Shown: positions 26,026-34,916 of the stretch, piece after piece | Layout of the letters: the number at the start of each line of letters is the position of its first letter | Numbering within the stretch: the stretch's first letter is position 1 | From: Bog-473 sp963744225 | GTDB lineage: Bacteria; Actinomycetota; Acidimicrobiia; Acidimicrobiales; RAAP-2 | Direction: 5' to 3' | Length of the DNA stretch: 64,000 nucleotides | Assembly (NCBI GenBank): GCA_963744225.1 | Contig: CAVUSV010000005.1 | Span: 310,001 to 374,000 of the forward strand | Position numbers and translations under genes: made by a program | The notes under the pieces: model-generated | Database searches by the model: none | What the model was told of the DNA's origin: nothing | What the model saw: only the letters and a program-made list of their open reading frames with translations

Positions 26026-27263
26026 TCAAACCGGTGGCGTCGCCCTCACTTCGAGGAGACGCCGTTCCAGGTAGCGGCGCTCGGCATCGGTGGCCGCCAG
26101 GTCGTGGGCCTTCTGGTAGGCCGCGGCCGACTCGGCACGGCGGCCGAGACGGCGCAACATGTCGGCCGCGCGGCCGGGAGCAGGTGGTAGTCACGCAACT
26201 CCCCGTCCGGGGCGATCCTGTCGATCAGGGCCAGCCCTGCTTCGGGCCCCTCGGCCATGGAGACGGCAACGGCCCGGTTCAGCTCAATCACGGCCGACGG
26301 CGCCATCGCGAAGAGGCGGTCGTAGAGTGCCGCTATCTCGGTCCAGTCCGACCCGCCGTCCTCGCCCACATGGCATGCCGCGATGGCCGCCTGCACCTGG
26401 AAGGGCCCGGGCCTGCGCTGCTGCAACGCGGCGTCCAGCAACGCCCTGCCCTCGCTGATCGCGTTGCGGTCCCAGCGCGACCGGTCCTGTTCATTCAGCA
26501 CGATCAGGTCGCCCGCCTCGTCGACACGCGCCGCCCGCCGGGCGTCGTGAAGCAGCATGAGCGCGAGGAGGCCGAGAGCCTCGGGCTCGTCGGGCATCAG
26601 TGTGCACAGCGTCCGGGTCAGGCGGATCGCCTCGGCACTGAGTCCCTGCCGGATGAGGTTCTCACCCGAGGTCGCCGCGTAGCCCTCGTTGAAGAGGAGA
26701 TAGAGCACCGCGAGGACCGCGGCGGTCCGGTCCACGAGGAGATGAGCCGGTGGGACGCGGAACGGGATGGCGGCGTTGCGGATCTTGCGCTTCGCCCGGA
26801 CCAGGCGCTGGGCCATGGTGGGCTCCGGGACGAGGAAGGCGCGGGCGATTTCGGCCGTCGTCATGCCGGCCAACGTCCGCAGCGTCAGCGCAACCTGCGC
26901 GTCGAAGGACAGGGCCGGGTGACAGCAGGTGTACATGAGGCGCAGGCGGTCATCGGGTACGTCGTCCGGATCGGTCGGGTCGTCCTCAGGGGCGATCATC
27001 GCGGCCTCGTGCAGTTTCCTCTTGCCCACCTGGCTCCGGCGTAACCGGTCGAGGGCGCGGTTCCGGGCCACCGTGGTGAGCCATGCGCCGGGACGGCGCG
27101 GGATGCCATCGAGGGGCCAGCGTTCCAGCGCCCGGGCGAAGGCATCCTGCGCGCACTCCTCGGCCACGTCCCAGTCATTGGTGAGCCGGATGACCGCGGC
27201 GACCACCCGGCCCCACTCCTCGTGGAAGGCCTCGGCGACCGCCGCGTTGACATCCGGGGTCAC
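26026..27263 (-). CDS. ECF RNA polymerase sigma factor, ECF42 type with C-terminal TPR-like extension, frameshifted
   Basis: An approximately 412-residue sigma factor. Sigma region 2 is at the N-terminus (DWDVAEECAQDAFARALERW, then RPGAWLTTVARNRALDRLRR); region 4 has LTLRTLAGMTTAEIARAFLV. A long C-terminal extension follows, with EPEALGLLALMLLHDARRAA and the helical repeat region. A missing base near 26172 shifts the last 47 residues; the repaired end reads DMLRRLGRRAESAAAYQKAH and stops at 26028-26026. ECF42 factors have no anti-sigma and are linked to DGPF proteins, exactly as here. GTG 27263 overlaps the stop of the DGPF gene (GTGA). Confidence 0.87.
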
Positions 27264-27607
27264 AGCTCCCAGATCGGCCTCACTTCGATGCTGCCCGAGC
27301 GGGCGCCCGGGATCTTGGCGGCCACCTCAATCGCCTCGTCCAGGTCCTTGCAGTCGACGAGATAGAACCCGCCCAGCTGCTCCTTGGTCTCGGCGAACGG
27401 TCCGTCCGTGGACAACGTCTCGCCGTTGCGCACCCGGACCGTCGTCGCGTCGCTCGTCAGGCGTAGCCGCTCGCCGCCCTGGAGCACCCCGCGGTCGGCC
27501 ATGGCCTTGGTGTACTCAGCGTATTCGGCCGACATCGCAGCGTTTTGCGCAGCGGTGGCCGTGGTGAACTGGCTCTCGTCTCCGGCAATCAACAGCAGGT
27601 ATCGCAT
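27260..27607 (-). CDS. YCII-related DGPF-domain protein
   Basis: A 115-residue dimeric alpha/beta-barrel protein carrying the name-giving DGPFAETKEQLGGFYLVD motif. It starts with MRYLLLIAGDES, typical of the family, behind an AGGAGG site. It is the first gene of a two-gene operon with the ECF42 sigma factor and overlaps it by four bases. The family is linked to these sigma factors by genome context; its biochemical role is unknown, with suggestions of a sensing or regulatory partner. Confidence 0.88.
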   Translation of the reverse strand: MRYLLLIAGDESQFTTATAAQNAAMSAEYAEYTKAMADRGVLQGGERLRLTSDATTVRVRNGETLSTDGPFAETKEQLGGFYLVDCKDLDEAIEVAAKIPGARSGSIEVRPIWEL

Positions 27608-27704
27608 TGTGTCCTCCTGGTTGGGGGTTTGGTTTCGCTCCTACGACGATCGGGCAGCGGCCGCATCGACACCCCGCCCGAAATCTTTGCCAACTTCGGC
27701 GCCC

Positions 27705-27721
27705 TACGCTCCCAGCCCATG
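27705..27721 (+). promoter_or_regulatory. -10 box before the RNA methyltransferase
   Basis: TACGCT (27705-27710) lies 8 nt before ATG 27719, consistent with a leaderless or nearly leaderless transcript. There is no Shine-Dalgarno sequence in the gap. Confidence 0.4.
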
Positions 27722-28978
27722 GCCACCCCGGGTGACATGGAACTGCTTGACCTCGAGGTCGGCGCCATCGCGGCCGGCGGCGGGTGCGTCGGCCGGGCGC
27801 CGGACGGGAAGGTCGTCTTCGTCCGCCACGCCCTCCCGGGCGAGCGCGTGCGAGCCCGCGTCACCGCCAGCACCTCCTCCTACCTGCGGGCCGACGCTAT
27901 CGAGATCCTGGCCCCTTCCCCCGACCGGGTCGTCCCGCTCTGCCCGCACGCCGGACCGGGCCGCTGCGGTGGCTGCGACTTCCAGCACGTCGAGTTCGGG
28001 CGCGCAGCGACGGCTCAAGGCCTTCACCGTCGCCGAGCAGCTGGCACGGCTGGGGGGCATCGAGCGCTCGGTCGTGGTCGAGGGCGTGCCGGGCGACACC
28101 GATGGCCTCCACTGGCGCAGCCGGGTGCGCCTCGCCGTCGACGGGCGCGGTGCGGCCGGCTTCCGCCAGCACCGCTCCCATCGGCTCGAAGACGTTGACG
28201 AATGCCCGATCGCCAGCCGAGCCGTGATGGACACGGGCGCCTTCGCCGCCCGGTGGCCGGGTGCCACACAGCTCGAGGTCGCCACCGGGAGCGAGCCGGG
28301 AGAGGCGGTGATCGCGGTGACATCCCGTCGCAGGGCCGAGCCCCAACTCCCCGAGCTCGATACCGGCCTCGTGCTCGCGGGCAAGGTCCGCCGACCACCC
28401 GGCGCCGTGCACGCGCGCGTGCACGGCCGCACGTATCGGATCTCGTCCGGGGTCTTCTGGCAGGTCCACCGGGGCGCCCCGGCAGTGCTTCTCTCTGCGG
28501 TGCTTGCCTTGGCCGGTGACTGCAGCGGCGCATCCGTGGTCGACCTCTACGCCGGCGCCGGGCTCTTCTGCGTGCCCCTGGCCGAGGCGGTGGGACCAAT
28601 GGGATCGGTCCTCGCCGTCGAGCGGGACCGCCGGGCCTGCGCCAACGCGCGGCACAACGGCGCGGCGTTCTCGCACCTACGCGTCAGGCAGGACGACGTG
28701 TCGCCCGAGCTGGTTGCCTCGGGCATCGGTCACCCCGACGTCGTCGTGCTGGACCCCGCCGGCAGGGCGCCGGCACCAGCGTCATGCGGGCCGTGGCCAC
28801 GCACGGCCCGACCCTGCGCACGCTGATCTACGTGTCGTGCGACACGGCCTCGTTCGGACGCGATATCCGGGTTCTCCTCAATGAGGGCTGGGACCTCACC
28901 GTCCTGCGCGCCTTCGACATCTTCCCCATGACCGAGCACGTGGAGCTGGTGGCCGCCCTGGTGCCCCCGATGAGCTGA
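27719..28978 (+). CDS. TrmA/RlmD-family RNA (uracil-5-)-methyltransferase, two frameshifts
   Basis: An approximately 419-residue class I SAM-dependent enzyme that makes 5-methyluridine in rRNA or tRNA. The N-terminal TRAM domain has LPGERVRARVTA; the iron-sulfur-type region is CPHAGPGRCGGCDFQHV. The SAM site is VVDLYAGAGLFCVPLA. The catalytic Cys is in YVSCDTASFGRD, and FDIFPMTEHVELVA is the family end. Frame slips near 28000 (between HVEF and AQRRLKAFTVAEQL) and near 28765 (between LDPAG and GTSVMRAVA) break it into three parts that together cover the whole family. Which RNA is modified cannot be told; it stands alone. Confidence 0.85.
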
Positions 28979-29026
28979 GCATCCGACGGACGGTCGTTCG
29001 GACGGCCGCCACGGGATGATCCCTGG

Positions 29027-29054
29027 ACTATAAACAGTCGAGCTTATAGTTTTT
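29027..29054. terminator. AT-rich inverted repeat with T tract between convergent genes
   Basis: ACTATAA (29027-29033) and TTATAGT (29044-29050) form a perfect 7-bp inverted repeat and are followed by TTTT. In such GC-rich DNA this stands out. It sits 50 bp after the plus-strand methyltransferase, so it may end that transcript. The stem is weak (mostly A-T), and a protein-binding site is the alternative. Confidence 0.4.
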
Positions 29055-29075
29055 GAAAAGTACACCGAGAGGGAC

Positions 29076-29110
29076 GCCCGAGGCCCGAGGCCCGATGCCC
29101 GACGCCCGAC
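29076..29110. repeat. Five 7-bp tandem repeats GCCCGAN
   Basis: GCCCGAG, GCCCGAG, GCCCGAT, GCCCGAC, GCCCGAC run head to tail in the short gap between the convergent RNA methyltransferase and CDF genes. The function, if any, is unknown. Confidence 0.85.
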
Positions 29111-29122
29111 GCCCCCCACGCC

Positions 29123-30097
29123 CTACGCGTGACCACCAAGCTCGTGCTCGATGTGACCGGCCGCCTCGAACTGCAGCGTCGAGTGAGCGACGTCGAAGTG
29201 CCCCGACAGGCAGTCCTGCAGATGGTCGAGGACGCGGCCTGCATCCCCCGTCGTGAAGCATTCCTCGGTCACCACGACATGCGCGGTGAGGATGGGTAGG
29301 GACGACGTGAGGGTCCACGCATGCAGGTCGTGCACCGACGTCACCTCGGGGAGCTCGAGCAAGTGGCGGCGCACCTCGTCGAGGTCGATGTCCTCGGGCG
29401 TCGCTTCAAGCAGGATGCGCATGGCCGGCCGCAGGAGCTGTACGGCCGCCTGCAACATCAGGAGGACGACCACCAAGGAGGCGATGGAGTCCGCCCGGTT
29501 GAAGCCCCACGCGACGATGACAACGCCGGCGATCAGCGTGCCCGCGAACCCGTAGAGGTCGGTCAGGATGTGGCGGTACGCGCCCTCGACGTTGAGTGAT
29601 TGCCGGTTGGCTCTCCCGACGGCGACCGTGGCGGCCAGGTTGACCACCACTCCGACCGCGGCGACGACGATCAGGACCGCGCCGTCGACGGCTGACGGGT
29701 GCACCAGCCGGTTGACGGCGTCGTAGCTCACCACCGCCCCGACCAAGAGGAGCGCGATGCCATTGGCCGCCGCTGCCAGGATCTCGGCCCGCTTCATCCC
29801 GTACGTGTGCGACCCCGTCTCGGGTCGGGCGGCCAGCCGGATCGCCACGAGGGAACCGGCGATCGCGCCAACGTCCACCAGCATGTGGCCGGCGTCGGCC
29901 AAGAGGACAACCGAGTTCGAGGCAAACGCGGCGCCCACCTCGAACACCATGAAGGCGAGAAGGAGGACAAGCGCCACGCTCAGAGCGCGTCGGTCGCCGT
30001 CTACCGAGTGACGCCCATACCCATGTCCATGTCCATGTCCATGTCCATGTCCATGTCCATGCCCATGCCCACGGTGCTCGTGGCCGCCCTCAGTCAT
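29123..30097 (-). CDS. Cation diffusion facilitator (Zn/Co/Cd efflux, ZitB/CzcD-like)
   Basis: A 324-residue six-helix membrane antiporter that expels divalent metal ions. The transport site is H71-x3-D75 in TM2 (LLADAGHMLVDVG) and H176-x3-D180 in TM5 (YRHILTDLYG), the His/Asp set typical of zinc-type CDFs. The N-terminus is a His-Gly ladder (residues 9-25, eight HG pairs) able to bind metal. A C-terminal cytosolic ferredoxin-like domain follows TM6 (EDIDLDEVRRHLLELPEVTS). The start lies inside the last codons of the ArsR gene (8-bp overlap), so both are coupled and metal-regulated. Confidence 0.92.
   Translation of the reverse strand: MTEGGHEHRGHGHGHGHGHGHGHGHGYGRHSVDGDRRALSVALVLLLAFMVFEVGAAFASNSVVLLADAGHMLVDVGAIAGSLVAIRLAARPETGSHTYGMKRAEILAAAANGIALLLVGAVVSYDAVNRLVHPSAVDGAVLIVVAAVGVVVNLAATVAVGRANRQSLNVEGAYRHILTDLYGFAGTLIAGVVIVAWGFNRADSIASLVVVLLMLQAAVQLLRPAMRILLEATPEDIDLDEVRRHLLELPEVTSVHDLHAWTLTSSLPILTAHVVVTEECFTTGDAGRVLDHLQDCLSGHFDVAHSTLQFEAAGHIEHELGGHA
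30021..30068. repeat. Hexanucleotide repeat CCATG(T/C) x8 in the CDF N-terminus
   Basis: Six CCATGT units followed by two CCATGC units; on the minus strand they encode alternating His and Gly. The unit is a multiple of three, so slippage would lengthen or shorten the metal-binding tail in frame. Confidence 0.9.
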
Positions 30098-30410
30098 GCG
30101 CCGTCACGTGGTCCGCGTGCGTCAGGACTTCCTCGACCAGCCGGCGGACGTGGGCATCGTCGACGACGTAGAAGATCCGCGTGCCTTCGCGCCTGCTCCG
30201 GACCAGGCGGGCGAGACGGAGCTTGGCCAGGTGCTGTGAGACCGCAGCCGGCTGCGCTCCCACCAGCTCTGCCAGCTCGTTGACCGAGTGCTCACCTTCC
30301 AACAGAGCCCAGATCACCCGGAGCCGCGTCTCGTCGCCGAGGAGTTTGAGCATGCCCACGGCGGAGCGGATCTCCTCCTGGGCCGGGCTCTTACGTATCT
30401 GCGTAGGCAC
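30090..30410 (-). CDS. ArsR/SmtB-family metal-sensing repressor (alpha-5 site)
   Basis: A 106-residue winged-helix repressor. The helix-turn-helix is at residues 42-67 (SVNELAELVGAQPAAVSQHLAKLRLA) and the wing at 70-83. The C-terminal helix has D85-x-H87-x10-H98-x2-H101, the alpha-5 metal site pattern of SmtB/CzrA/NmtR sensors of zinc, cobalt or nickel. There is no alpha-3 CxC motif. The gene starts with GTG 30410 only six bases after a TAGACT -10 box, and a perfect inverted repeat covers that junction. It is the first gene of an operon with the CDF exporter, so loss of repression on metal binding would raise both. Confidence 0.92.
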   Translation of the reverse strand: MPTQIRKSPAQEEIRSAVGMLKLLGDETRLRVIWALLEGEHSVNELAELVGAQPAAVSQHLAKLRLARLVRSRREGTRIFYVVDDAHVRRLVEEVLTHADHVTAHD

Positions 30411-30422
30411 GCAGATAGTCTA
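30396..30422 (-). promoter_or_regulatory. Leaderless promoter with ArsR operator over the start codon
   Basis: A perfect inverted repeat TATCTGCGT-N4-ACGCAGATA spans 30396-30417. The -10 box TAGACT is at 30417-30422 and the GTG start codon at 30410-30408 lies in the middle of the repeat. A repressor bound here would cover the transcription start. Nine-base arms with no mismatch make chance unlikely. Confidence 0.8.
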
Positions 30423-30502
30423 CCGCACGCCGAATGAGCTCGGGGACTAGTGGCGGCGGGGCCGAGGAGGCCGAGGAGGCCAAGCGGCCGAGCGCGGGCG
30501 GC

Positions 30503-32086
30503 TCAGCCGTTGTTGGAGCCGGTGCTTTGGAAGATCGGCGCCTGGGTCTGGGGCCCGAACACCGACAGCGGCGGCGGCTGCACGTTGCACGGTTGCTGCA
30601 CCGAGCCAGCGGGAAGGGCCGCCTGCAGGACCTTGTTCACGATCGGCCCCGCGATCCCCGCGCCATCGGACGAGATGTTCTGCCGGGGCACAACGACGGC
30701 GACGGCGACCTGCGGGTTGTTAGCGGGAGCGAAACCGATCATCCAGTCGTCGTTGGCACCGCTCGTCTGGGCCGTCCCCGTCTTGACGGCGGCACACAGG
30801 GAGGCGGGGAAGCCGACACCCGCCGCCGTTCCGCCCGGCTGGGTGACGCTCTCCATGAGGGCGGTCACCGCCTGCGCCGCCTGCGGCGACGCGGAGCGGG
30901 GCATGGCCGTCGGGTTGTAGTTTTGGACCAGCGCCCCCTGCGAGTCGTGGATCGACGACATGAGGTGCGGTGTCATGACGACCCCGCCGTTGGCAATGCC
31001 GGCGGCCACCATCGCGTTCTGCAGCGCGGTGTCCTGCACGCCGTACTGCCCGATGGCCGTATAGGCCTGGAAGGCCTGGGCATTCTGCGGCAGCTGGAGG
31101 ATCGGGGAGGAGACGACACCGGGAAGGTCGATGCCCGGCACCGTCGTGAAGCCGAACAACTGGGCCTGTTGGCGCAGTGTCGGGACGCCCTCCTGCACCC
31201 CGAGCTCGCCGTAGCCCGGGTCGCAGGAGAACGGGAGCATCTGGGTCATCGTCCCGCCGCACGGCCCGCTCTGGTCGCACAGCTGCTTGTTCGAGTCCGG
31301 GAACGTCTGGCACGCCATGACCGGATAGTTGAAACCCGCCAGAGAAGGCTTGAGGCTGTAGGCCGCGGTGGACGTCACCACCTTCATCGTCGACCCCGGG
31401 TAGAAGATCTCCCGGGTGGCAATCGGTCGCAGGGGCAAGAATCCCTCGCCGTCCTTAATCTGGCTGTAGCTGTAGTAGGCGAATTGATCCGTTTTGAGCG
31501 AGGGTCCGACCAACGCGTTCGGGTCGTAGGTGGGATTGGAGACCATGGCGAGGACGGCGCCGGTCTTGGGGTTGAGGACGACCACCGCACCATCGTTGTT
31601 CCCGGACGTTGCCTTCAACGCATTCCAGGCCACCTGCTGCAGCGACGGCTCCACAGTCAGGCTCACGTTGTCGGTGGTAAGCGGTTGCTTCTGGCGGAAG
31701 AGCAATTGGCTCAGCGTCTGGGGCGGCTGCTGGTGCACGCTGAGAGATGAGTTGTACTGCTGCTCGATGCCGGTGCCTTGGTAGTCGGACCCCCAATACC
31801 CGGTGATACCGCCGTAGAGGGCGCCCTGTGGGTACTGGCGGAGGTACTGGTAGGGGTACGTGGACTTGTCCGCAGTTGGCGTCGGCACCGACTTCGCCAG
31901 CACGGTGCCGTCCGCGGCGGTGATCGTCCCTCTCGGGTTGATGAATTGCAGCGCGGCCACGCGAGGGTTGTTGGGCGAGGTCTGGAGCTGCTTGGCCTTC
32001 ACCAGCTGGATATTGACCAGCTGGACCACCACCAGCCCGAGGCAGACCATCATGATGACGCCGAGCCACCGAATGCGGCGCCCCAT
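30503..32086 (-). CDS. Class B penicillin-binding protein 2 (PbpA-like transpeptidase)
   Basis: A 527-residue D,D-transpeptidase with one N-terminal membrane helix (WLGVIMMVCLGLVVVQLV), a dimerisation domain beginning at PRGTITAADGTVLA, and the transpeptidase domain. SxxK is S232-T-M-K235 (YPGSTMKVV) and KTG is K435-T-G437 (AVKTGTAQTSG). The SxN motif reads S287-C-D289 (LPFSCDPGYGELG), with Asp in place of the usual Asn. Family members act in elongation of the wall with RodA. In many actinobacteria pbpA sits with rodA and ser/thr kinase genes; here it stands alone in the window. Confidence 0.9.
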   Translation of the reverse strand: MGRRIRWLGVIMMVCLGLVVVQLVNIQLVKAKQLQTSPNNPRVAALQFINPRGTITAADGTVLAKSVPTPTADKSTYPYQYLRQYPQGALYGGITGYWGSDYQGTGIEQQYNSSLSVHQQPPQTLSQLLFRQKQPLTTDNVSLTVEPSLQQVAWNALKATSGNNDGAVVVLNPKTGAVLAMVSNPTYDPNALVGPSLKTDQFAYYSYSQIKDGEGFLPLRPIATREIFYPGSTMKVVTSTAAYSLKPSLAGFNYPVMACQTFPDSNKQLCDQSGPCGGTMTQMLPFSCDPGYGELGVQEGVPTLRQQAQLFGFTTVPGIDLPGVVSSPILQLPQNAQAFQAYTAIGQYGVQDTALQNAMVAAGIANGGVVMTPHLMSSIHDSQGALVQNYNPTAMPRSASPQAAQAVTALMESVTQPGGTAAGVGFPASLCAAVKTGTAQTSGANDDWMIGFAPANNPQVAVAVVVPRQNISSDGAGIAGPIVNKVLQAALPAGSVQQPCNVQPPPLSVFGPQTQAPIFQSTGSNNG

Positions 32087-32456
32087 CAGACCAATAGCCG
32101 TTTCGTGGACGACCCGATCACCGCGAGCATGGTAGGCGGCGGGAGGTCCGCGAGGGCTTCATACCCCTTTCCCCTCCCCCACCCCCGATGCAACCGGCGC
32201 GGGCGTTCGGAGGTCTCGTGAGGCGGACGCAATTCGTAACGCCACTGCGATCAGCGCGCCGCATCGAGCCGTTACTGTGGCGCACCGAATGGTCAGACCG
32301 TTCAAGGCGGACCACTGCGTTGCCGATGGATGCCTGTGGGCGTCCGTTTTCTTCTTCCATGCTTGCACGCCGGAATTCCGGTGCGGGCAGACGTGGTGCG
32401 CTGACGGTTGAGCGGCTCCCCGGCCGACGCCAAACCCGCGAGAAGAGAGGAGTGAC
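32087..32456. other. 370-bp divergent intergenic region
   Basis: This region separates the start of the PBP2 gene from the secreted propeller protein on the other strand. No gene, tRNA or strong hairpin is seen. An AGAGGAG ribosome-binding site lies at its right end. It must hold promoters for both genes, but no -10/-35 pair could be assigned with confidence. Confidence 0.5.
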
Positions 32457-34732
32457 GTGACCCGTCGAGTGCCGAGGCTCTACCTTCCGGCGACAATGGT
32501 GGCTGCCGCCACCGCCTTGTCCCTGACGATCATCGTCCCGGCGGCACCCGTCGCCCAGGCCACCGTCGTCGCTCATGCGGCGGGCTTCGCGCGACGCAGA
32601 TGTGGAGCCAGACAGTCAACGACGCTGGCAATCCCATTGCCCTCTCCTCGCCCAACGTCGCCAACCTGGACGGCCAGCCCGCCGTCGTCGTCGGCGACCG
32701 CGCCGGGCACGTCTACGCGTTCCACATCAACGGCGGATCGACCGTAGGCGGCTGGCCCTACAACGCCGGGGCACCGGTGGACTCCTCTCCGTCCGTTGCG
32801 CCCATCAACGCCAATGGCCTCGATACCGTCTATATCGGTGACGGCAACGCGGCCAGTCCCACCTCGGGCGGGTACCAGGCCATCGCCCCGAACGGGGGCG
32901 ACCAGTGGTTCGTCCAGGAGACCAATCCGGGGACGGACCCCGTTGCCCACAACGCGGTCTCGGCGTCACTGACCGTTGGCGCCTATGCGGGCGGCTACGG
33001 GGTTGAGGCCGGGTCTCTCGGGCAGAACACCTACGCGCTCGGAGCCGCCAACGGCGCGGTGCTGGGAGGCTTCCCGTGGTTCTCGGCCGACTCGGTGTTC
33101 TCGACCGCGGCGCTGGCCGACCTGTACTCCAGCGGCAGCAACGAGATCATCACCGGCGGCGACTCCAGTGCCGGCTTCGCGTACGGCCAGACGTACGGCA
33201 ACGGAGGCCACATTCGCATCCTGTCGAGTGCGGGCAACTCCGGTTCTGGGAACCCGGGCGGCGGCCTCATCTGCCAGTACGACACGAACCAGAACATCGA
33301 CCGCTCCTCGCCCGCGGTCGGCCAGTTCCTGAGCGGCGGGGGCGTCGGCATCGCCATCGGCGACGGCAGCTACTTCTCGGGAGCATCGGACTCCAACAAG
33401 GTCTTCGCCATCAACACCTCCTGCGGGCTGGCCTGGAGCGACACCCTCAACGGGGTCACCGCCGCCTCACCCGCCCTGGCCGACGTGGCGGGGAACGGGC
33501 AACTCGATGTGGTAGAGGGCACCCAGGCGGGGACCATCTATGTCCTGAACGGCACCAACGGCGCGGTGAACTGGTCGGCACCGACCACCGGCGCGGTCAT
33601 CGGGTCGCCGGTCACGGCCGACCTCACCGGCGGCGGGTACCAGGACGTCATCGTCCCCACCAGCAACGGGATCGACATCTTCGACGGTCGTTCGGGCGCC
33701 CAGGTGGCGACGCTCGCCCTCGGCGGCGGGTTCCAGAGCGCGCCCCTCGTGACGGCAGACCCCAACGGCCACATCGGGATCACCGGTGCCGGCTATGCCA
33801 ACAACGGCAGCGCCCTTGTCGGGACCGTCGTGCACTTCGAGATCGACAACACGAACGGCTCCGGGGCGAACGTCTACGAGAAGGGCGCGTGGCCCCAGTT
33901 CCACCACGACCCCCAGCTGACCGGCGACGCCGGGACGCCGGGGCCGCCGTCCATCCGGGTGCCGTGCAACGCGCCCAGCGGCGGACCGAGCGGCTATGTC
34001 TTGTCTGCGTCGGACGGGGGCGTCTTCAACTACGGCAACATCCCCTTCTGTGGGTCGACGGGAAGCATCCACCTCAACCAGCCGGTGGTGGCCTCCGCGC
34101 TGACCCGGGACGGCGGGGGGTATTGGGAGGTGGCCTCGGACGGCGGCATCTTCAACTTCGGCGATGCCGGCTTCGGCGGCTCCATGGGCGGCAAGCCCCT
34201 CAACCAACCCATCGTGGGCATGGCCGCCACCCCGGATGGTGGGGGCTACTGGGAGGTGGCCTCCGACGGAGGGATCTTCAGCTTCGGGGATGCCAAGTTC
34301 TACGGCAGTACGGGGAGCATCCAGCTGAACAAGCCGATCGTCGGAATGGCGGCGACGCACGATGGCAAGGGGTACTGGCTCGTGGCGTCCGACGGAGGGA
34401 TCTTCAGCTACGGCGACGCGTCCTTCCACGGGTCCATGGGCGGCACCCACCTCAACTCCCCCGTCGTGGGCATGGGCGGAGACGCGCAGACGAGCGGATA
34501 CTGGGAGGTCGCCGCGGACGGCGGCATCTTCTCCTTCGGTGCGCCGTTCTACGGCTCCACCGGGAGCCTGCACCTGAACGCCCCCATCGTGGGCATGGAG
34601 GCCAACGGCAACGGGTCGGGGTACCGTTTCGTGGCGTCCGACGGAGGGATCTTCTCCTACAACGCCCCCTTCTTCGGGTCGATGGGCGGCAAGTCGCTCA
34701 ACAAACCGGTCGTCGACATGGCGGGAACCTGA
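32457..34732 (+). CDS. Secreted protein: FG-GAP/VCBS-like propeller plus tandem DGGIFxFG repeats, frameshifted
   Basis: An approximately 758-residue exported protein. The signal peptide is MTRRVPRLYLPATMVAAATA onward, ending near AQATVVAHA; start GTG 32457 has AGAGGAG upstream. A base slip near 32592 separates it from the body beginning TQMWSQTVNDAG. Residues 50-450 resemble FG-GAP/VCBS propeller blades (ANLDGQPAVVVGDRAGHVYA, ALADVAGNGQLDVVEGT). From about residue 500 there are five to six copies of a roughly 47-residue repeat with GGYWEVASDGGIFSFGDA and YGSTGSIQLNKPIVGMAA. Such repeats are probably a second propeller or binding surface. The function is unknown; a surface or adhesive role is likely. 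Confidence 0.8.
34000..34728 (+). repeat. Tandem repeats of about 140 bp in the secreted protein C-terminus
   Basis: Each unit encodes an (S/A)DGGIF(S/N)(F/Y)G block, an F-x-GS(M/T)G block and a LNxP(I/V)VGM block. About five full units and a partial one are present. The same type of unit recurs in the minus-strand gene near 58.5 kb. Confidence 0.85.
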
Positions 34733-34916
34733 CGCTTCCTCCTCGCTGACGGCGGCCTCGTTCCGGCGCAGCGTCCACAACGGCCTGACCAAAGACTCGA
34801 CCCGGGATCGGGTCGCGACGCGACCCCGTGCGGTACGGGGCCGCCAGAGGCCGACGGACGGCCGAGTCCGTCAACCCGCTGCGCAGTATCCTGACCTCTT
34901 CCAACTCTCGATCGGG

